From: Elmis aenea
Taxonomy: Eukaryota; Arthropoda; Insecta; Coleoptera; Elmidae
Length of the DNA stretch: 64,000 nt
Direction: 5' to 3'
Assembly (NCBI GenBank): GCA_947652605.1
Contig: OX393578.1
Location: forward strand, 57,171,415-57,235,414
Under the pieces are notes generated by a model. That model was not told the DNA's origin, did no database searches, and saw nothing but the letters and a program-made list of their open reading frames with translations. The number at the start of each line of letters is the position of its first letter. Position 1 is the first letter of the stretch. Both the position numbers and the translations under genes were made by a program. Shown here piece by piece: positions 47,701 through 62,168 of this stretch.

Positions 47701-50700
47701 GCACGGTATTTTTAGGAAATTATTAAAAATTAAAACCAGCTCATTGAAAGACATATGCAAAACAATTGTATTCATGTAAAGAGGCGATAGATAAACTGTT
47801 CCTGTGATATACAAATCAATAATTGAAATTGTTTCGAAATAGTCGCACAAGGAACATATGTATTAACTAAAGCACGGTATTTTTAGGAAATTATTAAAAA
47901 TTAAAACCAGCTCTTTAAAAGACATATGCAAAACAATTGTATTCATGTAAAGAGGCGATGGATAAACTGTTTCTGTGATATACAAATCAATAATTAAAAT
48001 TGTTTAGAAATAGTCGCTCAAGGAACATATGTATTAACTAAAGCACGGTATTTTTAGGAAATTATTAAAAATTAAAACCAGCTCATTGAAAGACATATGC
48101 AAAACAATTGTATTCATGTAAAGAGGCGATGGATAAACTGTTCCTGTGATATACAAATCAATAAATTAAATTGTTCAGAAATAGTCGCTCAAGGAACATA
48201 TGTACTAACTAAAGCACGGTATTTTTAGGAAATTATTAAAAATTAATACCAGCTCATTGAAAGACATATGCAAAACAATTGTATTCATGTAAAGAGGCGA
48301 TGGATAAACTGTTCCTGTGATATACAAATCAATAATTAAAATTGTTTCGAAATAGTCGCTCAAGGAACATATGTATTAACTAAAGCACGGTATTTTCAGG
48401 AAATTATTAAAAAGTAAAACCAGCTCATTGAAAGACATATGCAAAACAATTGTATTCATGTAAAGAGGCGATGGATAAACTGTTCCTGTGATATACAAAT
48501 CAATAAATTAAATTGTTCAGAAATAGTCGCACAAGGAACATATGTATTAACTAAAGCACGGTATTTTTAGGAAATTAGTAAAAATTAAAACCAGCTCTTT
48601 AAGACATATGCAAAACAATTGTATTCATGTAAAGAGGCGATGGATAAACTGTTTCTGTGATATACAAATCAATAATTAAAATTGTTTAGAAATAGTCGCT
48701 CAAGGAACATATGTATTAACTAAAGCACGGTATTTTTAGGAAATTATTAAAAATTAAAACCAGCTCATTGAAAGACATATGCAAAACAATTGTATTCATG
48801 TAAAGAGGCGATGGATAAACTGTTCCTGTCATATACAAATCAATAATTAAAATTGTTTGGAAATAGTCGCTCAAGGAACATATGTATTAACTAAAGCACG
48901 GTATTTTTAGGAAATTATTAAAAATTAAAACCAGCTCATTGAAAGACATATGCAAAACAATTTTATTCATGTAAAGAGGCGATGGATAAACTGTTCCTGT
49001 GATATACAAATCAATAATTAAAATTGTTTAGAAATAGTCGCTCAAGGAACATATGTATTAACTAAAGCACGGTATTTTTAGGAAATTATTAAAAATTAAA
49101 ACCAGCTCATTGAAAAAAATATGCAAAACAATTGTATTCATGTAAAGAGGCGATGGATAAACTGTTCCTGTCATATACAAATCAATAATTAAAATTGTTT
49201 CGAAATAGTCGCTCAAGGAACATATGTATTAACTAAAGCACGGTATTTTTAGGAAATTAGTAAAAATTAAAACCAGCTCATTGAAAGACATATGCAAAAC
49301 AATTGTATTCATGTAAAGAGGCGATGGATAAACTGTTCCTGTCATATACAAATCAATAATTAAAATTGTTTAGAAATAGTCGCTCAAGGAACATATGTAT
49401 TAACTAAAGCACGGTATTTTTAGGAAATTATTAAGAATTAAAACCAGCTCATTGAAAGACATATGCAAAACAATTGTATTCATGTAAAGAGGCGATGGAT
49501 AAACTGTTCCTGTGATATACAAATCAATAATTAAATTTTTTTAGAAATAGTCGCTCAAGGAACATATGTATTAACTAAAGCACGGTATTTTTAGGAAATT
49601 ATTAAAAATTAAAACCAGCTCATTGAAAGACATATGCAAAACAATTGTATTCATGTAAAGAAGCGATGGATAAACTTTTCCTGTGATATACAAATCAATA
49701 ATTAAAATTGTTTAGAAATAGTCGCTCAAGGAACATATGTATTAACTAAAGCACGGTATTTTTAGGAAATTATTAAAAATTAAAACCAGCTCATTGAAAG
49801 ACATATGCAAAACAATTGTATTCATGTAAAGAGGCGATAGATAAACTGTTCCTGTGATATACAAATCAATAATTGAAATTGTTTCGAAATAGTCGCACAA
49901 GGAACATATGTATTAACTAAAGCACGGTATTTTTAGGAAATTATTAAAAATTAAAACCAGCTCTTTAAAAGACATATGCAAAACAATTGTATTCATGTAA
50001 AGAGGCGATGGATAAACTGTTTCTGTGATATACAAATCAATAATTAAAATTGTTTAGAAATAGTCGCTCAAGGAACATATGTATTAACTAAAGCACGGTA
50101 TTTTTAGGAAATTATTAAAAATTAAAACCAGCTCATTGAAAGACATATGCAAAACAATTGTATTCATGTAAAGAGGCGATGGATAAACTGTTCCTGTGAT
50201 ATACAAATCAATAAATTAAATTGTTCAGAAATAGTCGCTCAAGGAACATATGTACTAACTAAAGCACGGTATTTTTAGGAAATTATTAAAAATTAATACC
50301 AGCTCATTGAAAGACATATGCAAAACAATTGTATTCATGTAAAGAGGCGATGGATAAACTGTTCCTGTGATATACAAATCAATAATTAAAATTGTTTCGA
50401 AATAGTCGCTCAAGGAACATATGTATTAACTAAAGCACGGTATTTTTAGGAAATTATTAAAAAGTAAAACCAGCTCATTGAAAGACATATGCAAAACATT
50501 TGTATTCATGTAAAGAGGCGATGGATAAACTTTTCCTGTGATATACAAATCAATAAATTAAATTGTTCAGAAATAGTCGCACAAGGAACATATGTATTAA
50601 CTAAAGCACGGTATTTTTAGGAAATTAGTAAAAATTAAAACCAGCTCTTTAAGACATATGCAAAACAATTGTATTCATGTAAAGAGGCGATGGATAAACT

Positions 50701-53700
50701 GTTTCTGTGATATACAAATCAATAATTAAAATTGTTTAGAAATAGTCGCTCAAGGAACATATGTATTAACTAAAGCACGGTATTTTTAGGAAATTAGTAA
50801 AAATTAAAACCAGCTCATTGAAAGACATATGCAAAACAATTGTATTCATGTAAAGAGGCGATGGATAAACTGTTCCTGTCATATACAAATCAATAATTAA
50901 AATTGTTTGGAAATAGTCGCTCAAGGAACATATGTATTAACTAAAGCACGGTATTTTTAGGAAATTATTAAAAATTAAAACCAGCTCATTGAAAGACATA
51001 TGCAAAACAATTTTATTCATGTAAAGAGGCGATGGATAAACTGTTCCTGTGATATACAAATCAATAATTAAAATTGTTTAGAAATAGTCGCTCAAGGAAC
51101 ATATGTATTAACTAAAGCACGGTATTTTTAGGAAATTATTAAAAATTAAAACCAGCTCATTGAAAAAAATATGCAAAACAATTGTATTCATGTAAAGAGG
51201 CGATGGATAAACTGTTCCTGTCATATACAAATCAATAATTAAAATTGTTTAGAAATAGTCGCTCAAGGAACATATGTATTAACTAAAGCACGGTATTTTT
51301 AGGAAATTATTAAAAATTAAAACCAGCTCATTGAAAGACATATGCAAAACAATTGTATTCATGTAAAGAGGCGATGGATAAACTGTTCCTGTGATATACA
51401 AATCAATAATTAAAATTGTTTCGAAATAGTCGCTCAAAGCATATATGTATTAACTAAAGCACGGTATTTTTAGGAAATTATTAAAAATTAAAACCAGCTC
51501 ATTGAAAGACATAAGCAAAACAATTGTATTCATGTAAAGAGGCGATAGATAAACTGTTCCTGTGATATACAAATCAATAATTAGAATTGTTTCGAAATAG
51601 TCGCTCAAGGAACATATGTATTAACTAAAGCACGGTATTTTTAGGAAATTATTAAAAATTAAAACCAGCTCATTGAAAGACATATGCAAAACAATTGTAT
51701 TCATGTAAAGAGGCGATGGATAAACTGTTCCTGTGATATACAAATCAATAATTAAAATTGTTTCGAAATAGTCGCTCAAGGAACATATGTATTAACTAAA
51801 GCACGGTATTTTTAGGAAATTAGTAAAAATTAAAACCAGCTCATTGAAAGACATATGCAAAACAATTGTATTCATGTAAAGAGGCGATGGATAAACTGTT
51901 CCTGTGATATACAAATCAATAATTAAAATTGTTTAGAAATAGTCGCTCAAGGAACATATGTATTAACTAAAGCACGGTATTTTTAGGAAATTAGTAAAAA
52001 TTAAAACCAGCTCATTGAAAGACATATGCAAAACAATTGTATTCATGTAAAGAGGCGATGAATAAACTGTTCCTGTCATATACAAATCAATAATTAAAAT
52101 TGTTTCGAAATAGTCGCACAAGGAACATATGTATTAACTAAAGCACGGTATTTTTAGGAAATTATTAAAAATTAAAACCAGCTCATTGAAAGACATATGC
52201 AAAACAATTGTATTCATGTAAAGAGGCGATGGATAAACTGTTCCTGTCATATACAAATCAATAATTAAAATTGTTTAGAAATAGTCGCTCAAGGAACATA
52301 TGTATTAACTAAAGCACGGTATTTTTAGGAAATTATTAAAAATTAAAACCAGCTCATTGAAAGACATATGCAAAACAATTGTATTCATGTAAAGAGGCGA
52401 TGGATAAACTGTTCCTGTGATATACAAATCAATAATTAAAATTGTTTAGAAATAGTCGCTCAAGGAACATATGTATTAACTAAAGCACGGTATTTTTAGG
52501 AAATTATTAAAAATTAAAACCAGCTCATTGAAAGACATATGCAAAACAATTGTATTCATGTAAAGAGGCGATGGATAAACTGTTCCTGTGATATACAAAT
52601 CAATAATTAAAATTGTTTCGAAATAGTCGCTCAAGGAACATATGTATTAACTAAAGCACGGTATTTTTAGGAAATTATTAAAAATTAAAACCAGCTCATT
52701 GAAAGACATATGCAAAACAATTGTATTCATGTAAAGAGGCGATGGATAAACTGTTCCTGTCATATACAAATCAATAATTAAAATTGTTTAGAAATAGTCG
52801 CTCAAGGAACATATGTATTAACTAAAGCACGGTATTTTTAGGAAATTATTAAAAATTAAAACCAGCTCATTGAAAGACATATGCAAAACAATTTTATTCA
52901 TGTAAAGAGGCGATGGATAAACTGTGCCTGTGATATACAAATCAATAATTAAAATTGTTTAGAAATAGTCGCTCAAGGAACATATGTATTAACTAAAGCA
53001 CGGTATTTTTAGGAAATTATTAAAAATTAAAACCAGCTCATTGAAAGACATATGCAAAACAATTGTATTCATGTAAAGAGGCGATGGATAAACTGTTCCT
53101 GTGATATACAAATCAATAATTAAAATTGTTTCGAAATAGTCGCTCAAGGAACATATGTATTAACTAAAGCACGGTATTTTTAGGAAATTATTAAAAATTA
53201 AAACCAGCTCATTGAAAGACATATGCAAAACAATTGTATTCATGTAAAGAGGCGATGGATAAACTGTTCCTGTGATATACAAATCAATAATTAAAATTGT
53301 TTCGAAATAGTCGCTCAAGGAACATATGTATTAACTAAAGCACGGTATTTTTAGGAAATTATTAAAAATTAAAACCAGCTCATTGAAAGACATATGCAAA
53401 ACAATTGTATTCATGTAAAGAGGCGATGGATAAACTGTTCCTGTCATATACAAATCAATAATTAAAATTGTTTAGAAATAGTCGCTCAAGGAACATATGT
53501 ATTAACTAAAGCACGGTATTTTTAGGAAATTATTAAAAATTAAAACCAGCTCATTGAAAGACATATGCAAAACAATTGTATTCATGTAAAGAGGCGATGG
53601 ATAAACTGTTCCTGTGATATACAAATCAATAACTAAAATTGTTCAGAAATAGTCGCTCAAGGAACATATGTATTAACTAAAGCACGGTATTTTTAGGAAA

Positions 53701-54831
53701 TTATTAAAAATTAAAACCAGCTCATTGAAAGACATATGCAAAACAATTGTATTCATGTAAAGAGGCGATAGATAAACTGTTCCTGTCATATACAAATCAA
53801 TAATTAAAATTGTTTAGAAATAGTCGCTCAAGGAACATATGTATTAACTAAAGCACGGTATTTTTAGGAAATTATTAAAAATTAAAACCAGCTCATTGAA
53901 AGACATATGCAAAACAATTTTATTCATGTAAAGAGGCGATGGATAAACTGTTCCTGTGATATACAAATCAATAATTAAAATTGTTTAGAAATAGTCGCTC
54001 AAGGAACATATGTATTAACTAAAGCACGGTATTTTTAGGAAATTATTAAAAATTAAAACCAGCTCATTGAAAGACATATGCAAAACAATTGTATTCCTGT
54101 AAAGAGGCGATGGATAAACTGTTTCTGTGATATACAAATCAATAATTAAAATTGTTCAGAAATAGTCGCTCAAGGAACATATGTATTAACTAAAGCACGG
54201 TATTTTTAGGAAATTATTAAAAATTAAAACCAGCTCATTGAAAGACATATGCAAAACAATTGTATTCATGTAAAGAGGCGATAGATAAACTGTTCCTGTC
54301 ATATACAAATCAATAATTAAAATTGTTTAGAAATAGTCGCTCAAGGAACATATGTATTAACTAAAGCACGGTATTTTTAGGAAATTATTAAAAATTAAAA
54401 CCAGCTCATTGAAAGACATATGCAAAACAATTTTATTCATGTAAAGAGGCGATGGATAAACTGTTCCTGTGATATACAAATCAATAATTAAAATTGTTTA
54501 GAAATAGTCGCTCAAGGAACATATGTATTAACTAAAGCACGGTATTTTTAGGAAATTATTAAAAATTAAAACCAGCTCATTGAAAGACATGCAAAACAAT
54601 TGTATTCATGTAAAGAGGCGATGGATAAACTGTTCCTGTGATATACAAATCAATAATTAAAATTGTTTCGAAATAGTCGCTCAAGGAACATATGTATTAA
54701 CTAAAGCACGGTATTTTTAGGAAATTATTAAAAATTAAAACCAGCTCATTGAAAGACATATGCAAAACAATTGTATTCATGTAAAGAGGCGATGGATAAA
54801 CTGTTCCTGTGATATACAAATCAATAATTAA
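38789..54831 (+). repeat. 171-bp satellite array 2, part before the piggyBac insertion
   Basis: Same 171-bp monomer and orientation as array 1. The first monomers repeat the variant order of array 1, with one extra monomer. From about 42.4 kb to 51.2 kb long higher-order repeats dominate: CGCACAAGGA-type markers recur at 43060, 45281, 47844 and 49894, intervals 2,221, 2,563 and 2,050 bp, equal to 13, 15 and 12 monomers less 2 bp each. The 2-bp loss is the CTCTTTAAGACATATG variant. The array runs up to the piggyBac element. Confidence 0.95.
42376..51230 (+). repeat. Higher-order repeat zone of 12- to 15-monomer units
   Basis: A recurring ordered set of variants (AAATTTTTTAGAAAT, AAGAAGCGATGG with AAACTTTTCC, AATTGAAATTG with CGCACAAGG, CTCTTTAAAAG, AAATAAATTAAATTG, GTACTAACT, AAAAAGTAAAACC, CTCTTTAAGAC) appears four times in the same order. 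Unit length varies by whole monomers, a sign of unequal exchange in register. Confidence 0.8.
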
Positions 54832-54846
54832 CCCTTAAGTAGTGAG

Positions 54847-54867
54847 GTGCGGTCATGGTGACCGCAC
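54847..54867. promoter_or_regulatory. Left subterminal palindrome, probable transposase-binding site
   Basis: GTGCGGTCATGGTGACCGCAC directly abuts the left terminal repeat. It is a near-perfect palindrome matching the internal 19-bp repeats known in piggyBac elements. Confidence 0.6.
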
Positions 54868-55016
54868 GGTAATTTCAATCTAATACTACAGCTAATTCGT
54901 CATGTGTACATCCCCCCCGTCTAGGTACCTTCAAACTACTTCACAATTAGTCCGTGACTAGCATACAAAAATCGAGGGTTGTGTCGTTGTCTCGAAAAAA
55001 AATTATAAAGTTTATT

Positions 55017-55035
55017 TGCGGTCACAGTGACCGCA
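55017..55035. promoter_or_regulatory. Internal palindrome, probable transposase-binding site
   Basis: TGCGGTCACAGTGACCGCA lies about 50 bp before the transposase start codon, so it could also act on the transposase promoter. Confidence 0.55.
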
Positions 55036-55085
55036 CCTCACCGTTAGTGTAACTTTTTGCATGCAGGCGCTAAAAGGCAAAAAAC

Positions 55086-55420
55086 ATGTCTGAGAAGGCA
55101 GGACCTTCGAAAAGAGTTCGTTTAAACAATCCAAATTTGAAGAAACTCTATCGAAATGGTTTGAGGTAACTGAAGACAATATTAGCGATGAAGACAGCAG
55201 TGTAAGTGACGTTTATAAAGAAATTCGAACATGATACATGATCTATGCAATCAGATACAGGTGAGGAAGATACGGAAGAAACAGAAACTATTATTGACAA
55301 GCTATATCCAGTTTAGGAAACGAAGAAGCAGAAACAACTAGAAATGAAAAGACTTCTATGAAAAAACTCGATTCAAATTGTCTGGTGTGCTAAGAAAATA
55401 TCTAAAAACTGTACCTAATG
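55086..55420 (+). pseudogene. piggyBac transposase N-terminal remnant
   Basis: The ATG at 55086 opens MSEKAGPSKRVRLNNPNLKK and stops near 55163. A neighbouring frame continues ETLSKWFEVTEDNISDEDSS and VSDVYKEIRT, an acidic stretch typical of the disordered N-terminus of piggyBac transposases. Further acidic pieces (GNEEAETTRNEKT) and a possible KLSGVLRKYL occur before about 55420, with several frameshifts and stops. The catalytic core and the C-terminal zinc domain are deleted. Position inside the TTAA-flanked element supports the assignment. Confidence 0.55.
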
Positions 55421-55760
55421 GAAAATTGTAAAATTTTAAGACTTGCGGTTTTTATGATTTAATTTTTTTTAAATAGTTTTTTATATTTATAAGTTTAGTA
55501 TGGTCCCTTTAGTTACACTTTAGTCATAAAAATTTTGGTTTCGAGTTTTCTTTTTTTGTATTATTCATATAGTCCGCTGACTTACGCGAAATGCGTTATT
55601 ATTAGGTACACTGTGTTCAGTTTATTAATTTTATAATAAGGCTTCATACTAAACATTGTCTTTTTTATCAATAAACATTGAAAAATACCCAAACAAACAC
55701 TATTGTTGAATTATAGGACAAAATACATTCTTTTTCAATTTTTTGCAACAGTAAAAACTG

Positions 55761-55779
55761 CGCGGTCACAGTGACCGCA
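55761..55779. promoter_or_regulatory. Right subterminal palindrome, probable transposase-binding site
   Basis: CGCGGTCACAGTGACCGCA lies about 45 bp inside the right end, matching the left and internal copies. Confidence 0.6.
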
Positions 55780-57209
55780 CGTCACTACTAACGTAACTCA
55801 TATTTCACCTCACTACTTAAGGGTTAAAATTGTTTCGAAATAGTCGCTCAAGGAACATATGTATTAACTAAAGCACGGTATTTTTAGGAAATTATTAAAA
55901 ATTAAAACCAGCTCATTGAAAGACATATGCAAAACAATTGTATTCATGTAAAGAGGCGATGGATAAACTGTTCCTGTCATATACAAATCAATAATTAAAA
56001 TTGTTTAGAAATAGTCGCTCAAGGAACATATGTATTAACTAAAGCACGGTATTTTTAGGAAATTATTAAGAATTAAAACCAGCTCATTGAAAGACATATG
56101 CAAAACAATTGTATTCATGTAAAGAGGCGATGGATAAACTGTTCCTGTGATATACAAATCAATAATTAAAATTTTTTAGAAATAGTCGCTCAAGGAACAT
56201 ATGTATTAACTAAAGCACGGTATTTTTAGGAAATTATTAAAAATTAAAACCAGCTCATTGAAAGACATATGCAAAACAATTGTATTTATGTAAAGAAGCG
56301 ATGGATAAACTTTTCCTGTGATATACAAATCAATAATTAAAATTGTTTAGAAATAGTCGCTCAAGGAACATATGTATTAACTAAAGCACGGTATTTTTAG
56401 GAAATTATTAAAAATTAAAACCAGCTCATTGAAAGACATATGCAAAACAATTGTATTCATGTAAAGAGGCGATGGATAAACTGTTCTTGTGATATACAAA
56501 TCAATAATTAAAATTGTTCAGAAATAGTCGCTCAAGGAACATATGTACTAACTAAAGCACGGTATTTTTAGGAAATTATTAAAAATTAATACCAGCTCAT
56601 TGAAAGACATATGCAAAACAATTGTATTCATGTAAAGAGGCGATAGATAAACTGTTCCTGTGACATACAAATCAATAATTAAAATTGTTTCGAAATAGTC
56701 GCTCAAGGAACATATGTATTAACTAAAGCACGGTATTTTTAGGAAATTATTAAAAATTAAAACCAGCTCATTGAAAGACATATGCAAAACAATTTTATTC
56801 ATGTAAAGAGGCGATGGATAAACTGTTCCTGTGATATACAAATCAATAATTAAAATTGTTTAGAAATAGTCGCTCAAGGAACATATGTATTAACTAAAGC
56901 ACGGTATTTTTAGGAAATTATTAAAAATTAAAACCAGCTCATTGAAAGACATATGCAAAACAATTGTATTCATGTAAAGAGGCGATGGATAAACTGTTCC
57001 TGTGATATACAAATCAATAATTAAAATTGTTTCGAAATAGTCGCTCAAGGAACATATGTATTAACTAAAGCACGGTATTTTTAGGAAATTATTAAAAATT
57101 AAAACCAGCTCATTGAAAGACATATGCAAAACAATTGTATTCATGTAAAGAGGCGATGGATAAACTGTTCCTGTGATATACAAATCAATAATTAAAATTG
57201 TTTCGAAAT

Positions 57210-60200
57210 AGTCGCTCAAGGAACATATGTATTAACTAAAGCACGGTATTTTTAGGAAATTATTAAAAATTAAAACCAGCTCATTGAAAGACATATGCAA
57301 AACAATTGTATTCATGTAAAGAGGCGATGGATAAACTGTTCCTGTGATATACAAATCAATAATTAAAATTGTTTCGAAATAGTCGCTCAAGGAACATATG
57401 TATTAACTAAAGCACGGTATTTTTAGGAAATTATTAAAAATTAAAACCAGCTCATTGAAAGACATATGCAAAACAATTGTATTCATGTAAAGAGGCGATG
57501 GATAAACTGTTCCTGTGATATACAAATCAATAATTGAAATTGTTTCGAAATAGTCGCACAAGGAACATATGTATAAACTAAAGCACGGTATTTTTAGGAA
57601 ATTATTAAAAATTAAAACCAGCTCTTTAAAAGACATATGCAAAACAATTGTATTCATGTAAAGAGGCTATAGATAAACTGTTCCTGTCATATACAAATCA
57701 ATAATTAAAATTGTTTAGAAATAGTCGCTCAAGGAACATATGTATTAACTAAAGCACGGTATTTTTAGGAAATTATTAAGAATTAAAATCAGCTCATTGA
57801 AAGACATATGCAAAACAATTGTATTCATGTAAAGAGGCGATGGATAAACTGTTCCTGTGATATACAAATCAATAATTAAAATTTTTTAGAAATAATCGCT
57901 CAAGGAACATATGTATTAACTAAAGCACGGTATTTTTAGGAAATTATTAAAAATTAAAACCAGCTCATTGAAAGACATATGCAAAACAATTGTATTCATG
58001 TAAAGAAGCGATGGATAAACTTTTCCTGTGATATACAAATCAATAATTAAAATTGTTTAGAAATAGTCGCTCAAGGAACATATGTATTAACTAAAGCACG
58101 GTATTTTTAGGAAATTATTAAAAATTAAAACCAGCTCATTGAAAGACATATGCAAAACAATTGTATTCATGTAAAGAGGCGATGGATAAACTGTTCCTGT
58201 CATATACAAATCAATAATTAAAATTGTTTCGAAATAGTCGCTCAAGGAACATATGTATTAACTTAAGAACGGTATTTTTAGGAAATTATTAAAAATTAAA
58301 ACCAGCTCATTGAAAGACATATGCAAAACAATTGTATTCATGTAAAGAGGCGATGGATAAACTGTTCCTGTGATATACAAATCAATAATTAAATTTTTTT
58401 AGAAATAGTCGCTCAAGGAACATATGTATTAACTAAAGCACGGTATTTTTAGGAAATTATTAAAAATTAAAACCAGCTCATTGAAAGACATATGCAAAAC
58501 AATTGTATTCATGTAAAGAAGCGATAGATAAACTGTTCCTGTGATATACAAATCAATAATTAAAATTGTTTAGAAATAGTCGCTCAAGGAACATATGTAT
58601 TAACTAAAGCACGGTATTTTTAGGAAATTATTAAAAATTAAAACCAGCTCATTGAAAGACATATGCAAAACAATTGTATTCATGTAAAGAGGCGATGGAT
58701 AAACTGTTCCTGTGATATACAAATCAATAAATAAAATTGTTCAGAAACAGTCGCTCAAGGAACATATGTATTAACTAAAGCACGGTATTTTTAGGAAATT
58801 ATTAAAAATTAATACCAGCTCATTGAAAGACATATGCAAAACAATTGTATTCATGTAAAGAGGCGATGGATAAACTGTTCCTGTGATATACAAATCAATA
58901 ATTAAATTTGTTTCGAAATAGTCGCTCAAGGAACATATGTATTAACTAAAGCACGGTATTTTTAGGAAATTATTAAAAATTAAAACCAGCTCATTGAAAG
59001 ACATATGCAAAACAATTGTATTCATGTAAAGAGGCGATGGATAAACTGTTCCTGTGATATACAAATCAATAATTAAAATTGTTTAGAAATAGTCGCTCAA
59101 GAAACATATGTATTAACTAAAGCACGGTATTTTTAGGAAATTATTAAAAATTAAAACCAGCTCATTGAAAGACATATGCAAAACAATTGTATTCATGTAA
59201 AGAAGCGATGGATAAACTTTTCCTGTGATATACAAATCAATAATTAAAATTGTTTAGAAATAGTCGCTCAAGGAACATATGTATTAACTAAAGCACGGTA
59301 TTTTTAGGAAATTATTAAAAATTAAAACCAGCTCATTGAAAGACATATGCAAAACAATTGTATTCATGTAAAGAGGCGATGGATAAACTGTTCCTGTGAT
59401 ATACAAATCAATAATTAAAATTGTTTCGAAATAGTCGCTCAAGGAACATATGTATTAACTAAAGCACGGTATTTTTAGGAAATTATTAAAAATTAAAACC
59501 AGCTCATTGAAAGACATATGCAAAACAATTGTATTCATGTAAAGAGGCGATGGATAAACTGTTCCTGTGATATACAAATCAATAATTGAAATTGTTTCGA
59601 AATAGTCGCACAAGGAACATATGTATAAACTAAAGCACGGTATTTTTAGGAAATTATTAAAAATTAAAACCAGCTCTTTAAAAGACATATGCAAAACAAT
59701 TGTATTCATGTAAAGAGGCTATAGATAAACTGTTCCTGTCATATACAAATCAATAATTAAAATTGTTTAGAAATAGTCGCTCAAGGAACATATGTATTAA
59801 CTAAAGCACGGTATTTTTAGGAAATTATTAAGAATTAAAATCAGCTCATTGAAAGACATATGCAAAACAATTGTATTCATGTAAAGAGGCGATGGATAAA
59901 CTGTTCCTGTGATATACAAATCAATAATTAAAATTTTTTAGAAATAATCGCTCAAGGAACATATGTATTAACTAAAGCACGGTATTTTTAGGAAATTATT
60001 AAAAATTAAAACCAGCTCATTGAAAGACATATGCAAAACAATTGTATTCATGTAAAGAAGCGATGGATAAACTTTTCCTGTGATATACAAATCAATAATT
60101 AAAATTGTTTAGAAATAGTCGCTCAAGGAACATATGTATTAACTAAAGCACGGTATTTTTAGGAAATTATTAAAAATTAAAACCAGCTCATTGAAAGACA

Positions 60201-61250
60201 TATGCAAAACAATTGTATTCATGTAAAGAGGCGATGGATAAACTGTTCCTGTCATATACAAATCAATAATTAAAATTGTTTCGAAATAGTCGCTCAAGGA
60301 ACATATGTATTAACTTAAGAACGGTATTTTTAGGAAATTATTAAAAATTAAAACCAGCTCATTGAAAGACATATGCAAAACAATTGTATTCATGTAAAGA
60401 GGCGATGGATAAACTGTTCCTGTGATATACAAATCAATAATTAAATTTTTTTAGAAATAGTCGCTCAAGGAACATATGTATTAACTAAAGCACGGTATTT
60501 TTAGGAAATTATTAAAAATTAAAACCAGCTCATTGAAAGACATATGCAAAACAATTGTATTCATGTAAAGAAGCGATAGATAAACTGTTCCTGTGATATA
60601 CAAATCAATAATTAAAATTGTTTAGAAATAGTCGCTCAAGGAACATATGTATTAACTAAAGCACGGTATTTTTAGGAAATTATTAAAAATTAAAACCAGC
60701 TCATTGAAAGACATATGCAAAACAATTGTATTCATGTAAAGAGGCGATGGATAAACTGTTCCTGTGATATACAAATCAATAAATAAAATTGTTCAGAAAC
60801 AGTCGCTCAAGGAACATATGTATTAACTAAAGCACGGTATTTTTAGGAAATTATTAAAAATTAATACCAGCTCATTGAAAGACATATGCAAAACAATTGT
60901 ATTCATGTAAAGAGGCGATGGATAAACTGTTCCTGTGATATACAAATCAATAATTAAATTTGTTTCGAAATAGTCGCTCAAGGAACATATGTATTAACTA
61001 AAGCACGGTATTTTTAGGAAATTATTAAAAATTAAAACCAGCTCATTGAAAGACATATGCAAAACAATTGTATTCATGTAAAGAGGCGATGGATAAACTG
61101 TTCCTGTGATATACAAATCAATAATTAAAATTGTTTAGAAATAGTCGCTCAAGAAACATATGTATTAACTAAAGCACGGTATTTTTAGGAAATTATTAAA
61201 AATTAAAACCAGCTCATTGAAAGACATATGCAAAACAATTGTATTCATGT
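57210..61250 (+). repeat. 2,052-bp (12-mer) higher-order repeat, two tandem copies
   Basis: Markers recur at exactly 2,052 bp: CGCACAAGGA at 57555 and 59607, ACTTAAGAACGG near 58262 and 60314, CTCAAGAAACAT near 59094 and 61146. The two 84-aa minus-strand frames (57403-57657 and 59455-59709) are identical because of this duplication and are not genes. Confidence 0.85.
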
Positions 61251-62168
61251 AAAGAGGCGATGGATAAACTGTTTCTGTGATATACAAATCAATAATTAAA
61301 ATTGTTTAGAAATAGTCGCTCAAGGATCATATGTATTAACTAAAGCACGGTATTTTTAGGAAATTATTAAAAATTAAAACCAGCTCATTGAAAGACATAT
61401 GCAAAACAATTGTATTCCTGTAAAGAGGCGATGGATAAACTGTTTCTGTGATATACAAATCAATAATTAAAATTGTTTAGAAATAGTCGCTCAAGGAACA
61501 TATGTATTAACTAAAGCACGGTATTTTTAGGAAATTATTAAAAATTAAAACCAGCTCATTGAAAGACATATGCAAAACAATTGTATTCATGTAAAGAGGC
61601 GATGGATAAACTGTTCCTGTCATATACAAATCAATAATTAAAATTGTTTAGAAATAGTCGCTCAAGGAACATATGTATTAACTAAAGCACGGTATTTTTA
61701 GGAAATTATTAAAAATTAAAACCAGCTCATTGAAAGACATATGCAAAACAATTGTATTCCTGTAAAGAGGCGATGGATAAACTGTTTCTGTGATATACAA
61801 ATCAATAATTAAAATTGTTTAGAAATAGTCGCTCAAGGAACATATGTATTAACTAAAGCACGGTATTTTTAGGAAATTATTAAAAATTAAAACCAGCTCA
61901 TTGAAAGACATATGCAAAACAATTGTATTCATGTAAAGAGGCGATGGATAAACTGTTCCTGTCATATACAAATCAATAATTAAAATTGTTTAGAAATAGT
62001 CGCTCAAGGAACATATGTATTAACTAAAGCACGGTATTTTTAGGAAATTATTAAAAATTAAAACCAGCTCATTGAAAGACATATGCAAAACAATTGTATT
62101 CATGTAAAGAGGCAATGGATAAACTGTTCCTGTCATATACAAATCAATAATTTAAATTGTTTAGAAAT

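Larger units (their letters stand above)
54832..55823 (+). mobile_element. piggyBac-type non-autonomous element inserted in the satellite
   Basis: The satellite motif AATCAATAATTAA is broken exactly at TTAA, which is duplicated (54828-54831 and 55824-55827). The ends CCCTTAAGTAGTGAGGTG match perfectly over 18 bp in inverted orientation. Three 19-bp palindromes of the type TGCGGTCACAGTGACCGCA lie at 54849-54867 region, 55017-55035 and 55761-55779. At 992 bp it retains only an N-terminal transposase scrap. Removing it restores an intact satellite monomer. Confidence 0.95.
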
